Source: Leptospiraceae bacterium (GTDB lineage Bacteria; Spirochaetota; Leptospiria; Leptospirales; Leptospiraceae). Taken from it: a stretch of 64,000 nt of DNA. Positions 25,072 to 34,398 of the stretch are shown here, one piece after another (position 1 is the stretch's first letter; every line of letters starts with the position of its first letter). Below the pieces are notes generated by a model, which was not told where the DNA came from, ran no database searches, and saw only the letters and a program-made list of their open reading frames with translations. Location: the NCBI GenBank assembly GCA_024233865.1, contig JACKPA010000011.1, forward strand, positions 176,992-240,991, in the 5' to 3' direction. Position numbers and translations under genes: made by a program.

Positions 25072-25268
25072 ATGCAATTTACAGATCCAAAAAACGATGT
25101 CGCTTTTAGAAAGATATTTGGAAATGAAATAAAAACAGAAATTCTGACCGGTGTAAATGATAAAGGATGGGAAGAAGCCTATAAAGAAGCAGGCATAGCT
25201 GGACAAAAGAAGAATTGGAAGAATATGAATACGCTAAGATGCAAATAGCTTTTGAATTATTTTTTTAA
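25072..25268 (+). pseudogene. Rpn-family nuclease remnant (N- and C-ends fused by deletion)
   Basis: The first 30 or so codons read FTDPKNDVAFRKIFGNE, the signature start of PD-(D/E)XK (PDDEXK_2) Rpn-type proteins. After about 25 more codons the sequence is the family's C-terminal tail WTKEELEEYEYAKMQIA in a shifted frame, with a stop at 25266. The whole catalytic middle (some 200 codons) is missing. The deletion join lies near 25155. Confidence 0.7.
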
Positions 25269-25344
25269 GAAAAATAGTTGACTGGTTTTTACTTTAGGTA
25301 AACACTCTCACAGATGTTGGATTGAAAAACTGGGGGCTAAAAAT

Positions 25345-26493
25345 ATGGAAACTGCCTTTGCCAAAACGGATATGTTTCATACGGAACAGTTAGTTGATAC
25401 TATCCAAAAATTATCTCTCGCCAATGATATAGAATCAATCATAAAAGTAGTGCGTTCGGCTGCTCGTGAGCTTACCAATGCTGATGGAGCGACTTTTGTT
25501 TTGCGGGACGAAAACATGTGTTACTATGTGGATGAAGACGCAATTGGCCCTCTGTGGAAAGGTCACCGCTTCCCAATCGAAGCTTGTATCAGTGGGTGGG
25601 TAATGTTGAATAAAAAACCTGCTGTAATCATGGATATTTTTAAAGATGGAAGAGTTCCGATAGATGCCTATCGTCCGACTTTTGTAAAGAGCTTGGTTAT
25701 GGTACCTATCCGTACAATAGAACCAATAGGTGCCATTGGCAATTATTGGGCAGATTATCAGATGCCTTCTGCAGAAAAAGTGACCTTGCTCCAGGCACTA
25801 GCTGATATCACTACGGTGTCTATTGAAAATATTAGCATTCGTAATAAACTAGAAGAAAAACTAACAGAGCGTAACCAAATGCTAGACCAATTGAAAAAGC
25901 AAAAACAGCAACTAGAAGAGTTTACTCACATCATATCACATAATTTAAGAGCTCCTCTTTCTAATTTGCTCATATTAAACGATATGATTCACAAAAGTGA
26001 CTTTGTTGATGATAAACTCAGATATTTGGAAAAACAAGGTAAAGTTGTGAACCTTCTGCACGAAACGTTTGAAGAATTGGTAGATGCTAGTCAAGTGAGA
26101 ATGGACTTTTCAATTGAAAAAGAATATTTGGATTTAAATCAATCCATGGATAAAGCGATTCATCTTTTGGAAGGTGAAATTATAGAATCAAAAGCCAATA
26201 TTTTTTATGATTTTACTTTAACAAAATCGGTGCATTTTCCTAAAAAGTATATGGATAGTATCATTTTTAATTTATTGAGTAATGCTATCAAATATGGTTT
26301 GGGGATTGATCTAAATAAGCATGGTGACAAGATATTCAAACTCAGAAAAACTTTCCATGCGAATCCTCAAGCAAAAGGATTCGGATTATTTATTACCAAG
26401 ACTCAATTAGAGGCAATGGGAGGAGATATTACAGTTCGGAGCATTTACGGGCAAGGAAGTACCTTTATTGTTAAAGTTTTAGGAAACCACTAA
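25345..26493 (+). CDS. GAF-domain sensor histidine kinase with shortened ATP-binding domain
   Basis: A 382-residue soluble kinase: GAF domain (about 20-165), a coiled-coil linker (LEEKLTERNQMLDQLKKQ), then a HisKA domain with the phosphorylated His199 in FTHIISHNLRAPL. The HATPase domain has its N-box (NLLSNAIKY, residues 309-317). It then goes straight to GLGIDLNKHGDKIFKLRKTF, so roughly 30-35 residues that normally include the Asp of the DNG G1 box are absent without a frame change. The G2 box GFGLFITKTQLEAMGG is present. The receiver gene 5 bp downstream should be its partner. Activity as an ATP-using kinase is doubtful. Confidence 0.85.
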   Translation: METAFAKTDMFHTEQLVDTIQKLSLANDIESIIKVVRSAARELTNADGATFVLRDENMCYYVDEDAIGPLWKGHRFPIEACISGWVMLNKKPAVIMDIFKDGRVPIDAYRPTFVKSLVMVPIRTIEPIGAIGNYWADYQMPSAEKVTLLQALADITTVSIENISIRNKLEEKLTERNQMLDQLKKQKQQLEEFTHIISHNLRAPLSNLLILNDMIHKSDFVDDKLRYLEKQGKVVNLLHETFEELVDASQVRMDFSIEKEYLDLNQSMDKAIHLLEGEIIESKANIFYDFTLTKSVHFPKKYMDSIIFNLLSNAIKYGLGIDLNKHGDKIFKLRKTFHANPQAKGFGLFITKTQLEAMGGDITVRSIYGQGSTFIVKVLGNH

Positions 26494-26498
26494 AAGTT

Positions 26499-26915
26499 AT
26501 GAAAAAGATAGATAGGCTTTATATTATTGATGATGATGAAATTTTTCATTTTATCACGAAAGAAATAGTTAATTCGACTAATCTTGTTGAAAACGTTGAA
26601 ACGTTTTCGGATGGATTTAAAGCTATCAACGTTCTTAAATCCGTTCAAAACACGCCCCAAAGACTTCCCGAAATGATTCTTTTGGATCTAAACATGCCAA
26701 TATTGGATGGGTGGGGGTTTTTGGAAGAATACATAGCACTAAAACCTAAACTTCCCAAAAAAATAACCATATTTATTGTTTCTTCGTCCATTGATCCAAT
26801 AGACGTTGAAAAAGCAAAATCAATCCATGAGGTAAAGGATTACATAATCAAACCCCTAAATGAAGATAAATTTTTGGAAATTATAGAAGGTTTAAAAACG
26901 GACAATAACTTATAA
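26499..26915 (+). CDS. Single-domain response regulator
   Basis: A 138-residue receiver domain with no output domain. The acidic pocket is LYIIDDDE, the phosphoacceptor is Asp63 in LLDLNMP, and IVSSS plus YIIKPL supply the conserved Ser/Thr and Lys. It overlaps no gene but lies 5 bp after the GAF-kinase gene, so the pair forms a small phosphorelay module. It probably acts by protein-protein contact, in the manner of CheY or Spo0F. Confidence 0.9.
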   Translation: MKKIDRLYIIDDDEIFHFITKEIVNSTNLVENVETFSDGFKAINVLKSVQNTPQRLPEMILLDLNMPILDGWGFLEEYIALKPKLPKKITIFIVSSSIDPIDVEKAKSIHEVKDYIIKPLNEDKFLEIIEGLKTDNNL

Positions 26916-26950
26916 AATTTTCAAATATATATCATGGAGTTGGTGTTTAA

Positions 26951-28027
26951 TTGATGGACAAAAGAACGTATCGTTTGAATCGGCGCGGAGCCTTAAGCAA
27001 TGTAGTTGGGCGATTTGAAACCATTGATTATGAGTCTTTTGACGATGGTTGGGATTTGCCGGAAGATGCTAAAAGAATTCCAACTACCGTATATAAAGAA
27101 ACTGCAAAATCGGTTATTACCCATAATGATTCTCCCGATGTTCCTTTTGAACAAGGGCTAAATCCGTATAGAGGTTGTGAGCATGGTTGTATTTATTGTT
27201 ATGCAAGACCAAACCATGGATATGTAAACTTGTCACCAGGAATTGATTTTGAGACCAAAATATTTGCCAAAACAAATGCTGCTGAAATTCTTGAAAAAGA
27301 GATTTCCAAACCAACCTATAAATGTAAAACCATAGCTATTGGCTCAGCAACTGATCCCTACCAACCTTCGGAAAGAACCATGGGTATAACCAGAAGTGTT
27401 TTGGAGGTTTTGAACAAATACAAACATCCCGTTGGAATCATTACAAAATCAAACCTAATATTGAGAGACATAGATTTGCTTTCTCAAATGGCAAAGGAAA
27501 ATCTCGTTAGTGTTGCCGTTTCAATAGGCACTTTAGATAAAGAACTTGCTGCCATTATGGAGCCACGCGCACCAACCCCTCAAAAAAGATTGGAAGCAGT
27601 TCAAAGATTGACAAAACAAGGTATTCCTGTTGGGGTTATGTCAGCTCCCATGATTCCGGCTTTAAATGACTACGAGTTAGAGTTTATTCTCCAAGCAGCA
27701 TCTTATTATGGTGCCATTTCTGCCGGTTATGTGCTCGTTCGTCTTCCTTATGAGGTAAAAGAATTATTCCAAGAATGGTTAGGAGAGCACTTTCCGTTAA
27801 AGAGTAAACATATTATGAATTTGATTCGCTCTACAAGAGAGGGGAAAGAGAATAATTCTGATTTTGGTTCTCGGATGATAGGAAGTGGAAATTATGCGGA
27901 GTTGTTAAAAAAGAGGTTTTTACTCGCCAAAAAGAGATATGGTTTGGATAAGGAAGTAAAACTGGATAAAACAAAGTTTATAAGAAAAGGGCAAAGCCAG
28001 CAGCTGAGTCTGTTTTGTAAAGAATAA
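26951..28027 (+). CDS. SPL-like radical SAM protein (PA0069 family)
   Basis: A 358-residue radical SAM protein. The cluster motif is CEHGCIYCYARPN (CxxxCxxC), preceded by LNPYRGC and followed by IAIGSATDPYQPSE, all typical of the PA0069/spore-photoproduct-lyase-like group. The true start may be the second ATG (26954). In this family the substrate is not established; a role in repair of DNA or nucleotides has been proposed from the relation to spore photoproduct lyase. Confidence 0.85.
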   Translation: MMDKRTYRLNRRGALSNVVGRFETIDYESFDDGWDLPEDAKRIPTTVYKETAKSVITHNDSPDVPFEQGLNPYRGCEHGCIYCYARPNHGYVNLSPGIDFETKIFAKTNAAEILEKEISKPTYKCKTIAIGSATDPYQPSERTMGITRSVLEVLNKYKHPVGIITKSNLILRDIDLLSQMAKENLVSVAVSIGTLDKELAAIMEPRAPTPQKRLEAVQRLTKQGIPVGVMSAPMIPALNDYELEFILQAASYYGAISAGYVLVRLPYEVKELFQEWLGEHFPLKSKHIMNLIRSTREGKENNSDFGSRMIGSGNYAELLKKRFLLAKKRYGLDKEVKLDKTKFIRKGQSQQLSLFCKE

Positions 28028-28040
28028 AAAGGAAGACAGT

Positions 28041-28988
28041 ATGAAGAAACTTATTTTGCTATTGATATTTATTTTATTGGGAAATTGTAAAGAAACGGAA
28101 ACGGAGATTGAAAGTGAGTTTCATCCAAAAGCGATAGTTATCATTCGAGTCGGAGATGTAAGAGCCGGAGGCAAACCTCTTGCTCTGACTCAAGAAATTT
28201 CAGACCAGGACGTAATAACCGTTGGTCCTAAATCTCTTTGCGATTTACAAATATTGGATTCGGACTCTCTTGTTGTTATCCGATTAAAGGAAAATTCTAA
28301 ATTCAGATTGAGTGGCAAGCAACTCAAATCCCAAAAAGTGACGAATTTTATAATCGAAGCAGGAAATACAATGCTCAACGTGTCTAAATTGGGAAAAAAT
28401 GATGCTGTCAATGCCGTTAGCCCGGTATCTACAGTAGGGGTGCGTGGTACAAAATATGACTTAAATGTCAGCCCCAACGGAAATACCAAAATCAATGTTA
28501 TAGAAGGAACAGTGGCGATGAAGGTTCGTATTCCAGAATTAGAAAAATATTCCAAATCGGACGTAAAGAAAAGTAAGACATTAAGCACTGTAAATAATTC
28601 TCTCAATTCAAAAGAAATTATCATAAAGAAAGGACAATCTTCTGAGATGCCAAAAGCAGTCGGTTCAAAAATCTTAAAAGAAACAGGTTTAGAAAAAGCC
28701 ATAACCAAGAATGACTCAAGAGAACTTGATCGAAATATAGATACTAAAGATTTAAGTGAGAAATTAGAGAAGATTAAAAATGAAGACCTAAAGATTCCCA
28801 TAAAGGAAATTGATAAAAGTGTAATGAGTCAAAGGCTAAAAGAATATAGTGAATTAACTCCTATCGAAAAAGAGAAAATCAATGACAAATCCAAACGAAA
28901 TGGAATTATTCAATCCAGATTCAAAAAGTGGGAAAAGTCCTGGTTTGAAAAAGTTTTAGACTGGGGTAAAAAGAAATTAAAATTTTAA
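28041..28988 (+). CDS. FecR-domain lipoprotein
   Basis: A 315-residue lipoprotein: the signal MKKLILLLIFILLGNC ends in the lipid-modified Cys16. A FecR domain follows (VGDVRAGGKPLALTQEISDQ, then VSPVSTVGVRGTKYDLNV, INVIEGTV). The C-terminal 130 residues are Lys/Glu-rich and probably helical. In Leptospira-like bacteria such FecR-domain lipoproteins are not tied to iron-dicitrate sensing. It starts 14 bp after the radical SAM gene. Confidence 0.83.
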   Translation: MKKLILLLIFILLGNCKETETEIESEFHPKAIVIIRVGDVRAGGKPLALTQEISDQDVITVGPKSLCDLQILDSDSLVVIRLKENSKFRLSGKQLKSQKVTNFIIEAGNTMLNVSKLGKNDAVNAVSPVSTVGVRGTKYDLNVSPNGNTKINVIEGTVAMKVRIPELEKYSKSDVKKSKTLSTVNNSLNSKEIIIKKGQSSEMPKAVGSKILKETGLEKAITKNDSRELDRNIDTKDLSEKLEKIKNEDLKIPIKEIDKSVMSQRLKEYSELTPIEKEKINDKSKRNGIIQSRFKKWEKSWFEKVLDWGKKKLKF

Positions 28989-29013
28989 TAAACAGGATTA
29001 TCAAAAACAGGCC

Positions 29014-31740
29014 ATGATTACAAAAAATGATTATTCATATCTCACAGGCTCGGACAATGCTTACATTGATGCTTTATACGAAACATATCAAAGCAATCCG
29101 AATGAAATAGATGAATCTTGGAACTTATTTTTCAAAGGATTTGAATATAAACTCGAATCTATTGGGGGCGAACGGGACGACGCAAAATTTAAAAAAGAGT
29201 TTAACGTATTTCGATTTATCCAATCCTTTCGAGCGAGAGGGCATTTGCTCTCAGATACCAATCCTATTCGCCATAGGAAGGACAGGCACGCTCGAATTTC
29301 CCTACAGGACTATAATTTGGAAGAATCTGACCTAGAAACGACCTTCTTTGTAGCAGAATTGGCTGGACTTGGTAAACCAACCAAACTAAAAGACATTATC
29401 GAGCACATGAGGCGGATATATTGTAACAAAATAGGTATTGAGTTTATGCATTCAAACAATACGGAATACCGTCGTTGGGCTCGTTCCAAATTTGAGCGTG
29501 AATACCATACAATTGATCTTCCTATCGAAAAGAAAAAACGGATTTTAGAAAAACTCAATGAAGCTCAAGTATTTGAATCTTTTTTGCAAACAAAATATCC
29601 CGGACAAAAGCGATTTTCCTTGGAGGGAGGTGAGTCTACAATTCCTGCAATTGATGCCCTTATTAATAAGGGAACTGAACTCGGAATAAAGGAATTTGTA
29701 ATCGGGATGGCTCACCGTGGTCGTTTGAATGTACTAGCAAATATTATAGGAAAATCGTATGAATTTATCTTTAATGAGTTTGAGGGCGGACCGGAAGGTT
29801 CGCTACACATGGGCGGTGGCGACGTTAAATACCATCTTGGATACTCCAGTATAAGACAATCAACAGGTGGAAAAGAAGTTTACCTAAAACTCATGCACAA
29901 CCCGTCTCACTTGGAAGCTGTTGGTCCTGTAACTTTGGGTTATGCCCATGCACAAGGAGACATACGGTATGGTTTTGACTTTGAGAAAGTCTGCCCTATC
30001 ATCATTCATGGTGATGCCGCTGTAGCTGCCCAAGGAGTTGTTTATGAAAGTTTGCAAATGGCAGAACTCAAGGCGTATCACTGCGGTGGTGCAATCCATT
30101 TTATAATCAATAACCAAATCGGTTTTACCACTGATTTTGAAGATGCCAGGTCTTCTCATTACTCTACCTCTATTGCTCGAACTCTTGATGCACCCATTCT
30201 CCATGTAAACGGAGATGACCCGGAATCAGTGGTATATGCTATAGAATTCGCAGTGGAGTTCAGACAGAAATTCAAAACGGATATTTTTGTAGATATGGTT
30301 TGTTACAGAAAGCATGGACACAATGAAGGCGATGAGCCTAAATATACCCAGCCTCATTTGTATGGACTTATTCAGAAGCAAAAAAATCCAAGGGAACTTT
30401 ATACGGATCACCTTATTCAACAAGGAGAAATTCAAGCTGAGTTAGCAAAGAAAATGGAAGTTGAGTTTAAACAACTTCTGTCAGATCGTCTGAATAACGT
30501 GAAACAAAAAGAACTTCCTCAAAAAATAAAAGGACCTCATACCGAATGGCTAGAATATAGATGGTCTAAACCGGAAGATTTTGATAAGTCTCCGGAAACA
30601 GGCTATCCGAAAGAAAAACTGGAACATATCATAGAAAAAATTACCACAGTCCCGGAAGGTTTTCACCTGCTAGAAAAAGCAAAAAAGATACTAGAAGATC
30701 GAAAAAAAACTTGGGACGAAGATAAGCTAGACTGGGCAATCTGTGAATTGTTGGCTTATGGGACAATGCTGATGGATAAAAGAAACGTTAGGTTTAGTGG
30801 TCAAGATGTGATTCGCGGAACGTTTTCGCATCGGCATGCAAAAGTCTATGATGAAAAAACAAATACTCCTTATTGTGGTCTTGCTCATCTATCCGAAGAT
30901 CAAGGAATCCTTGAAATTTACAACTCTCACCTTTCTGAATACGCCGTTCTTGGTTTTGAATACGGATATTCTCTTGCGACTCCTCACGGTTTGAACGTAT
31001 GGGAAGCGCAATTCGGTGATTTTGCCAACAACGCACAAGTAATAATAGATCAATTCGTATCTTCGGGTGAGTCCAAGTGGGAAAAGATGACCGATTTGGT
31101 TCTCCTTCTTCCACACGGGTACGAAGGACAAGGCTCGGAACACTCCAGTGCAAGACCGGAAAGGTTTCTTCAACTCACAGCAGAGGACAATATGGTAATT
31201 GTGAATTGTACAACTCCCACTCAATTCTTTCATGTTCTAAGACGACAACAGGCTTGGGAATTTAGAAAACCTTTGGTTGTTTTTACACCTAAATCTCTTT
31301 TGAGGGACCCGAGGTGTATTTCTCAAAAAGCAGACTTAGAAACAGGAGCATTTCGAGAAGTCATGGACGATACCAATACAGAACCAAAAAACGTAACAAG
31401 AGTTCTTGTTTGCACGGGAAAGGTTTATTACGATCTATTTAATGAACAGCAAAATGACAAAAGAAAGGATGTCGCTATAGTTCGTTTGGAGCAACTGTAT
31501 CCGTTTCCACTAAAACAATTCCAAGAGTTGTTAAAACGCTACAAAGATGCTCAGTTCTTTTGGGTGCAAGAAGAACCTGAAAACATGGGATATTGGTCTT
31601 ATTTGTTGAGTCGTCACTTGCAGATTTTTAAAGATTTTACCGTTGTTGCCCGACCCATATCTGCCAGCCCGGCTACAGGATTTTCAGATCGGCACAAAAA
31701 AGAACGACAAGATATTCTTACCAAAAGTTTTCAGAAATAA
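29014..31740 (+). CDS. sucA: 2-oxoglutarate dehydrogenase E1 component
   Basis: A 908-residue thiamine-diphosphate enzyme that decarboxylates 2-oxoglutarate and passes the succinyl group to SucB's lipoyl arm in the TCA cycle. The N-terminal LTGSDNAYIDALYETYQ resembles the E2-binding start of SucA. FVIGMAHRGRLNVLANI, GDAAVAAQGVVYESLQM and CYRKHGHNEGDEP are active-site segments, and the C-terminal transketolase-like half has LLLPHGYEGQGSEHSS. Length is close to the E. coli enzyme (933). First gene of a three-gene operon with 10-11-bp spacers. Confidence 0.97.
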   Translation: MITKNDYSYLTGSDNAYIDALYETYQSNPNEIDESWNLFFKGFEYKLESIGGERDDAKFKKEFNVFRFIQSFRARGHLLSDTNPIRHRKDRHARISLQDYNLEESDLETTFFVAELAGLGKPTKLKDIIEHMRRIYCNKIGIEFMHSNNTEYRRWARSKFEREYHTIDLPIEKKKRILEKLNEAQVFESFLQTKYPGQKRFSLEGGESTIPAIDALINKGTELGIKEFVIGMAHRGRLNVLANIIGKSYEFIFNEFEGGPEGSLHMGGGDVKYHLGYSSIRQSTGGKEVYLKLMHNPSHLEAVGPVTLGYAHAQGDIRYGFDFEKVCPIIIHGDAAVAAQGVVYESLQMAELKAYHCGGAIHFIINNQIGFTTDFEDARSSHYSTSIARTLDAPILHVNGDDPESVVYAIEFAVEFRQKFKTDIFVDMVCYRKHGHNEGDEPKYTQPHLYGLIQKQKNPRELYTDHLIQQGEIQAELAKKMEVEFKQLLSDRLNNVKQKELPQKIKGPHTEWLEYRWSKPEDFDKSPETGYPKEKLEHIIEKITTVPEGFHLLEKAKKILEDRKKTWDEDKLDWAICELLAYGTMLMDKRNVRFSGQDVIRGTFSHRHAKVYDEKTNTPYCGLAHLSEDQGILEIYNSHLSEYAVLGFEYGYSLATPHGLNVWEAQFGDFANNAQVIIDQFVSSGESKWEKMTDLVLLLPHGYEGQGSEHSSARPERFLQLTAEDNMVIVNCTTPTQFFHVLRRQQAWEFRKPLVVFTPKSLLRDPRCISQKADLETGAFREVMDDTNTEPKNVTRVLVCTGKVYYDLFNEQQNDKRKDVAIVRLEQLYPFPLKQFQELLKRYKDAQFFWVQEEPENMGYWSYLLSRHLQIFKDFTVVARPISASPATGFSDRHKKERQDILTKSFQK

Positions 31741-31750
31741 GGAGTAAGTT

Positions 31751-32905
31751 ATGGCAATCGAAATCAAAATCCCTACCATTGGAGAATCTATTACAGAGGT
31801 AACTCTGTCGGCTTGGCGCAAGGAAAACGGAGAGTTTGTAGAAGAGGGTGACATTTTATGTGATATAGAATCGGATAAAGCAACCCTTGAACTTCCTTCG
31901 GAAGTAAGTGGTGTTTTGACAAAAAAGGTAGAGGCTGGAACCGACCTAAAGATTGGAGCTCTTATTGGAGAAATAGAGGAAGGAGTAAAAAAAGAAGTTC
32001 CTTCCATACCAGCCAGTAAAGAGAAAACCATTCAACATCCGTCTCCGGCAGCCGCTAAAATTCTCGCAGAGAAAAACGTTGATGTGAATATGGTAAAAGG
32101 TTCCGGAAAAGACGGGAGAATAACCAAGACGGACGCAATCAACTCTAATCCTCCCAAACAAGAAACCGTTAAATCGGCTCCTCTACCGGTTCATTCTACT
32201 TTTACTCGTGGGCTAAAACGCGAGAAAATGACAAGACTCAGGAAAACGATAGCAACTCGTCTTACGGAAGCCAAAAATACTACTGCCATGCTTACTACCT
32301 TTAATGAAGTGGATATGAAACAGGTTATGGATTTACGAAAAAAATACAAAGACGCTTTTGAGAAAAAGCACAGTGTAAAACTGGGCTTTATGTCTTTTTT
32401 TACCAAAGCGTGCTGTATGGCTTTGAAAAGTTATCCTATGGTCAATGCCCAGATAGACGGAGAAGAATTCTTGATTCCGGATTACGTAGATATGGGAATT
32501 TCCGTTTCTACGGACAAGGGCTTGGTTGTTCCCGTAGTGAAAAATGCAGAAAGTTTAAACTTTGCTCAATTGGAATCAGAAATTTTGAGGCTTGCCGGAA
32601 AGGCAAGAGATGGAAAATTGTCCGTAGAAGAAATGAGTGGCGGAACGTTTACGATTACAAACGGAGGTGTGTTTGGATCTATGTTGTCTACTCCGATTTT
32701 AAACATTCCTCAATCTGCCATTCTCGGAATGCACAATATTGTAGAACGACCCTGGGTTGTGAATGGCGAGATTGTAATTCGACCTATTATGTATGTTGCA
32801 CTTTCTTATGACCATAGAGTAGTTGATGGGAAAGACAGCGTTAGTTTTTTAAAAGCCGTAAAAGAATATATGGAAGACCCAAGCAGAATGTTGCTCGAAG
32901 TTTAG
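31751..32905 (+). CDS. sucB: Dihydrolipoamide succinyltransferase (E2)
   Basis: A 384-residue E2 subunit. Residues 1-76 form a lipoyl domain with the modified Lys in DIESDKATLEL. A short E3/E1-binding domain follows (SPAAAKILAEKNVD ... GSGKDGRITKTD), then the catalytic domain ending in the active-site YDHRVVDGKDSV (HxxxDG). It transfers succinyl groups to CoA within the 2-oxoglutarate dehydrogenase complex. An AAGGAG site lies before the ATG. Confidence 0.97.
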   Translation: MAIEIKIPTIGESITEVTLSAWRKENGEFVEEGDILCDIESDKATLELPSEVSGVLTKKVEAGTDLKIGALIGEIEEGVKKEVPSIPASKEKTIQHPSPAAAKILAEKNVDVNMVKGSGKDGRITKTDAINSNPPKQETVKSAPLPVHSTFTRGLKREKMTRLRKTIATRLTEAKNTTAMLTTFNEVDMKQVMDLRKKYKDAFEKKHSVKLGFMSFFTKACCMALKSYPMVNAQIDGEEFLIPDYVDMGISVSTDKGLVVPVVKNAESLNFAQLESEILRLAGKARDGKLSVEEMSGGTFTITNGGVFGSMLSTPILNIPQSAILGMHNIVERPWVVNGEIVIRPIMYVALSYDHRVVDGKDSVSFLKAVKEYMEDPSRMLLEV

Positions 32906-32916
32906 GAGGTTTTGAT

Positions 32917-34320
32917 ATGAATGAAAAGTTTGACGTTGTAGTTATTGGTTCGGGACCAGGAGGATATGTATGTGCTATTCGCGCTGCTCAACTGGGTTTC
33001 AAAACGGCTATCGTAGAAAGATACAATACTCTAGGTGGAACGTGTTTAAACGTAGGCTGTATTCCCTCCAAAGCTCTTTTGGATTCTACGGAGAGATACC
33101 ATGAAACTCTAACAAGTCATGCCAAACATGGGATTAAGGTTTCTAATGTCGAACTTGATTTGAATCTTATGATGAAGCGAGTCCAAGACGTGGTTGACAC
33201 AACTTGTAAAGGTGTTGAGTATTTAATGAACAAAAACAAAATTCAAGTTTTTTACGGTCATGGTTCTTTCCAAGACGAGAATACGGTTCTTGTTCGAGGT
33301 GAAAAAGAAACACAAATCAGAGCTGACAAGATTGTCATTGCTACTGGTTCCAAACCTTCCGAGCTACCTTTTGCTAAATTCGATGAGGAAAGGATTGTTT
33401 CTTCTACAGAAGCCCTGAAACTAAAAAGAGTTCCTAAACACTTGATTGTGGTTGGCGGTGGAATCATTGGTCTTGAGCTTGGTTCGTGTTACAAACGTCT
33501 TGGTTCGGAAGTCTCTATTGTTGAGTATGCTGATTCAATTTTACCAACAATGGATAAAGAGTTGGGAAAAGAGATGCAAAAAATCCTGAACAAAAAAGGT
33601 TTTACCACTTATGTTTCTCACCAAGTTACATCTGTGTCCAGAAACGGAGAAGAAGTTATCTTACATGCAAAAGAGAAAAACACCGAAAAAGAAATCAACT
33701 TGAAAAGTGATTACTGCCTTGTTTCCGTAGGAAGAAAGCCCTATACAAACAATCTCGGATTAGAAAATATTGGAATTGAGTTAGATAAACAAGGTCGCAT
33801 TCCCGTAAACGATCACCTTCAAACTGCACATCTGCATATCTATGCTATTGGTGACGTGGTGAGAGGAGCTATGCTTGCTCACAAAGCAGAAGAAGAGGGC
33901 GTAATGGTAGCAGAGTTAATGGCTGGTCAGAAACCACATATCAATTACCTTTTGATTCCGGGCGTTGTTTACACTTGGCCCGAAATCGCTAGTGTAGGAT
34001 ATACGGAAGAAGAATTAAAAGAGAAAAAAATTTCCTATAAAAAAGGATCATTTCCATTTAGGGCGTTAGGTCGAGCAAGAGCATCCAATGAAAGCGACGG
34101 ATTTATCAAAGTTTTGGCAGATAAACAGACCGATGAAATTCTTGGTGTACATACCATTGGACCAAGATGTGCGGATTTGATAGCGGAAGCAGTTCTTGCA
34201 ATGGAATACAAAGCATCAGCAGAAGACGTTGCCAGAATTAGCCACGCTCACCCAACCTATTCGGAAGCCATAAAAGAAGCTTGCTTGGCAGCAACGGAAA
34301 ATAGATCACTCCATGCATGA
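32917..34320 (+). CDS. lpdA: Dihydrolipoamide dehydrogenase (E3)
   Basis: A 467-residue flavoprotein that reoxidises the lipoyl arm with NAD. It has an FAD-binding GSGPGGYVCAIRAAQLG, the redox disulfide GGTCLNVGCIPSKALL, an NAD-binding VVGGGIIGLELGS, and the C-terminal HAHPTYSEAI with the catalytic His-Glu pair. Last gene of the sucAB-lpd operon. A GATAGACC ... GGTCTAT inverted pair at about 34344-34377 may end transcription between it and the convergent gene. Confidence 0.97.
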   Translation: MNEKFDVVVIGSGPGGYVCAIRAAQLGFKTAIVERYNTLGGTCLNVGCIPSKALLDSTERYHETLTSHAKHGIKVSNVELDLNLMMKRVQDVVDTTCKGVEYLMNKNKIQVFYGHGSFQDENTVLVRGEKETQIRADKIVIATGSKPSELPFAKFDEERIVSSTEALKLKRVPKHLIVVGGGIIGLELGSCYKRLGSEVSIVEYADSILPTMDKELGKEMQKILNKKGFTTYVSHQVTSVSRNGEEVILHAKEKNTEKEINLKSDYCLVSVGRKPYTNNLGLENIGIELDKQGRIPVNDHLQTAHLHIYAIGDVVRGAMLAHKAEEEGVMVAELMAGQKPHINYLLIPGVVYTWPEIASVGYTEEELKEKKISYKKGSFPFRALGRARASNESDGFIKVLADKQTDEILGVHTIGPRCADLIAEAVLAMEYKASAEDVARISHAHPTYSEAIKEACLAATENRSLHA

Positions 34321-34398
34321 GGTGGCTTTCCCCGCTACTCCCGCGATAGACCTTTCTACACAGCCCCGTGGTCTATAAAGTTGACAGCACTGCAACTT

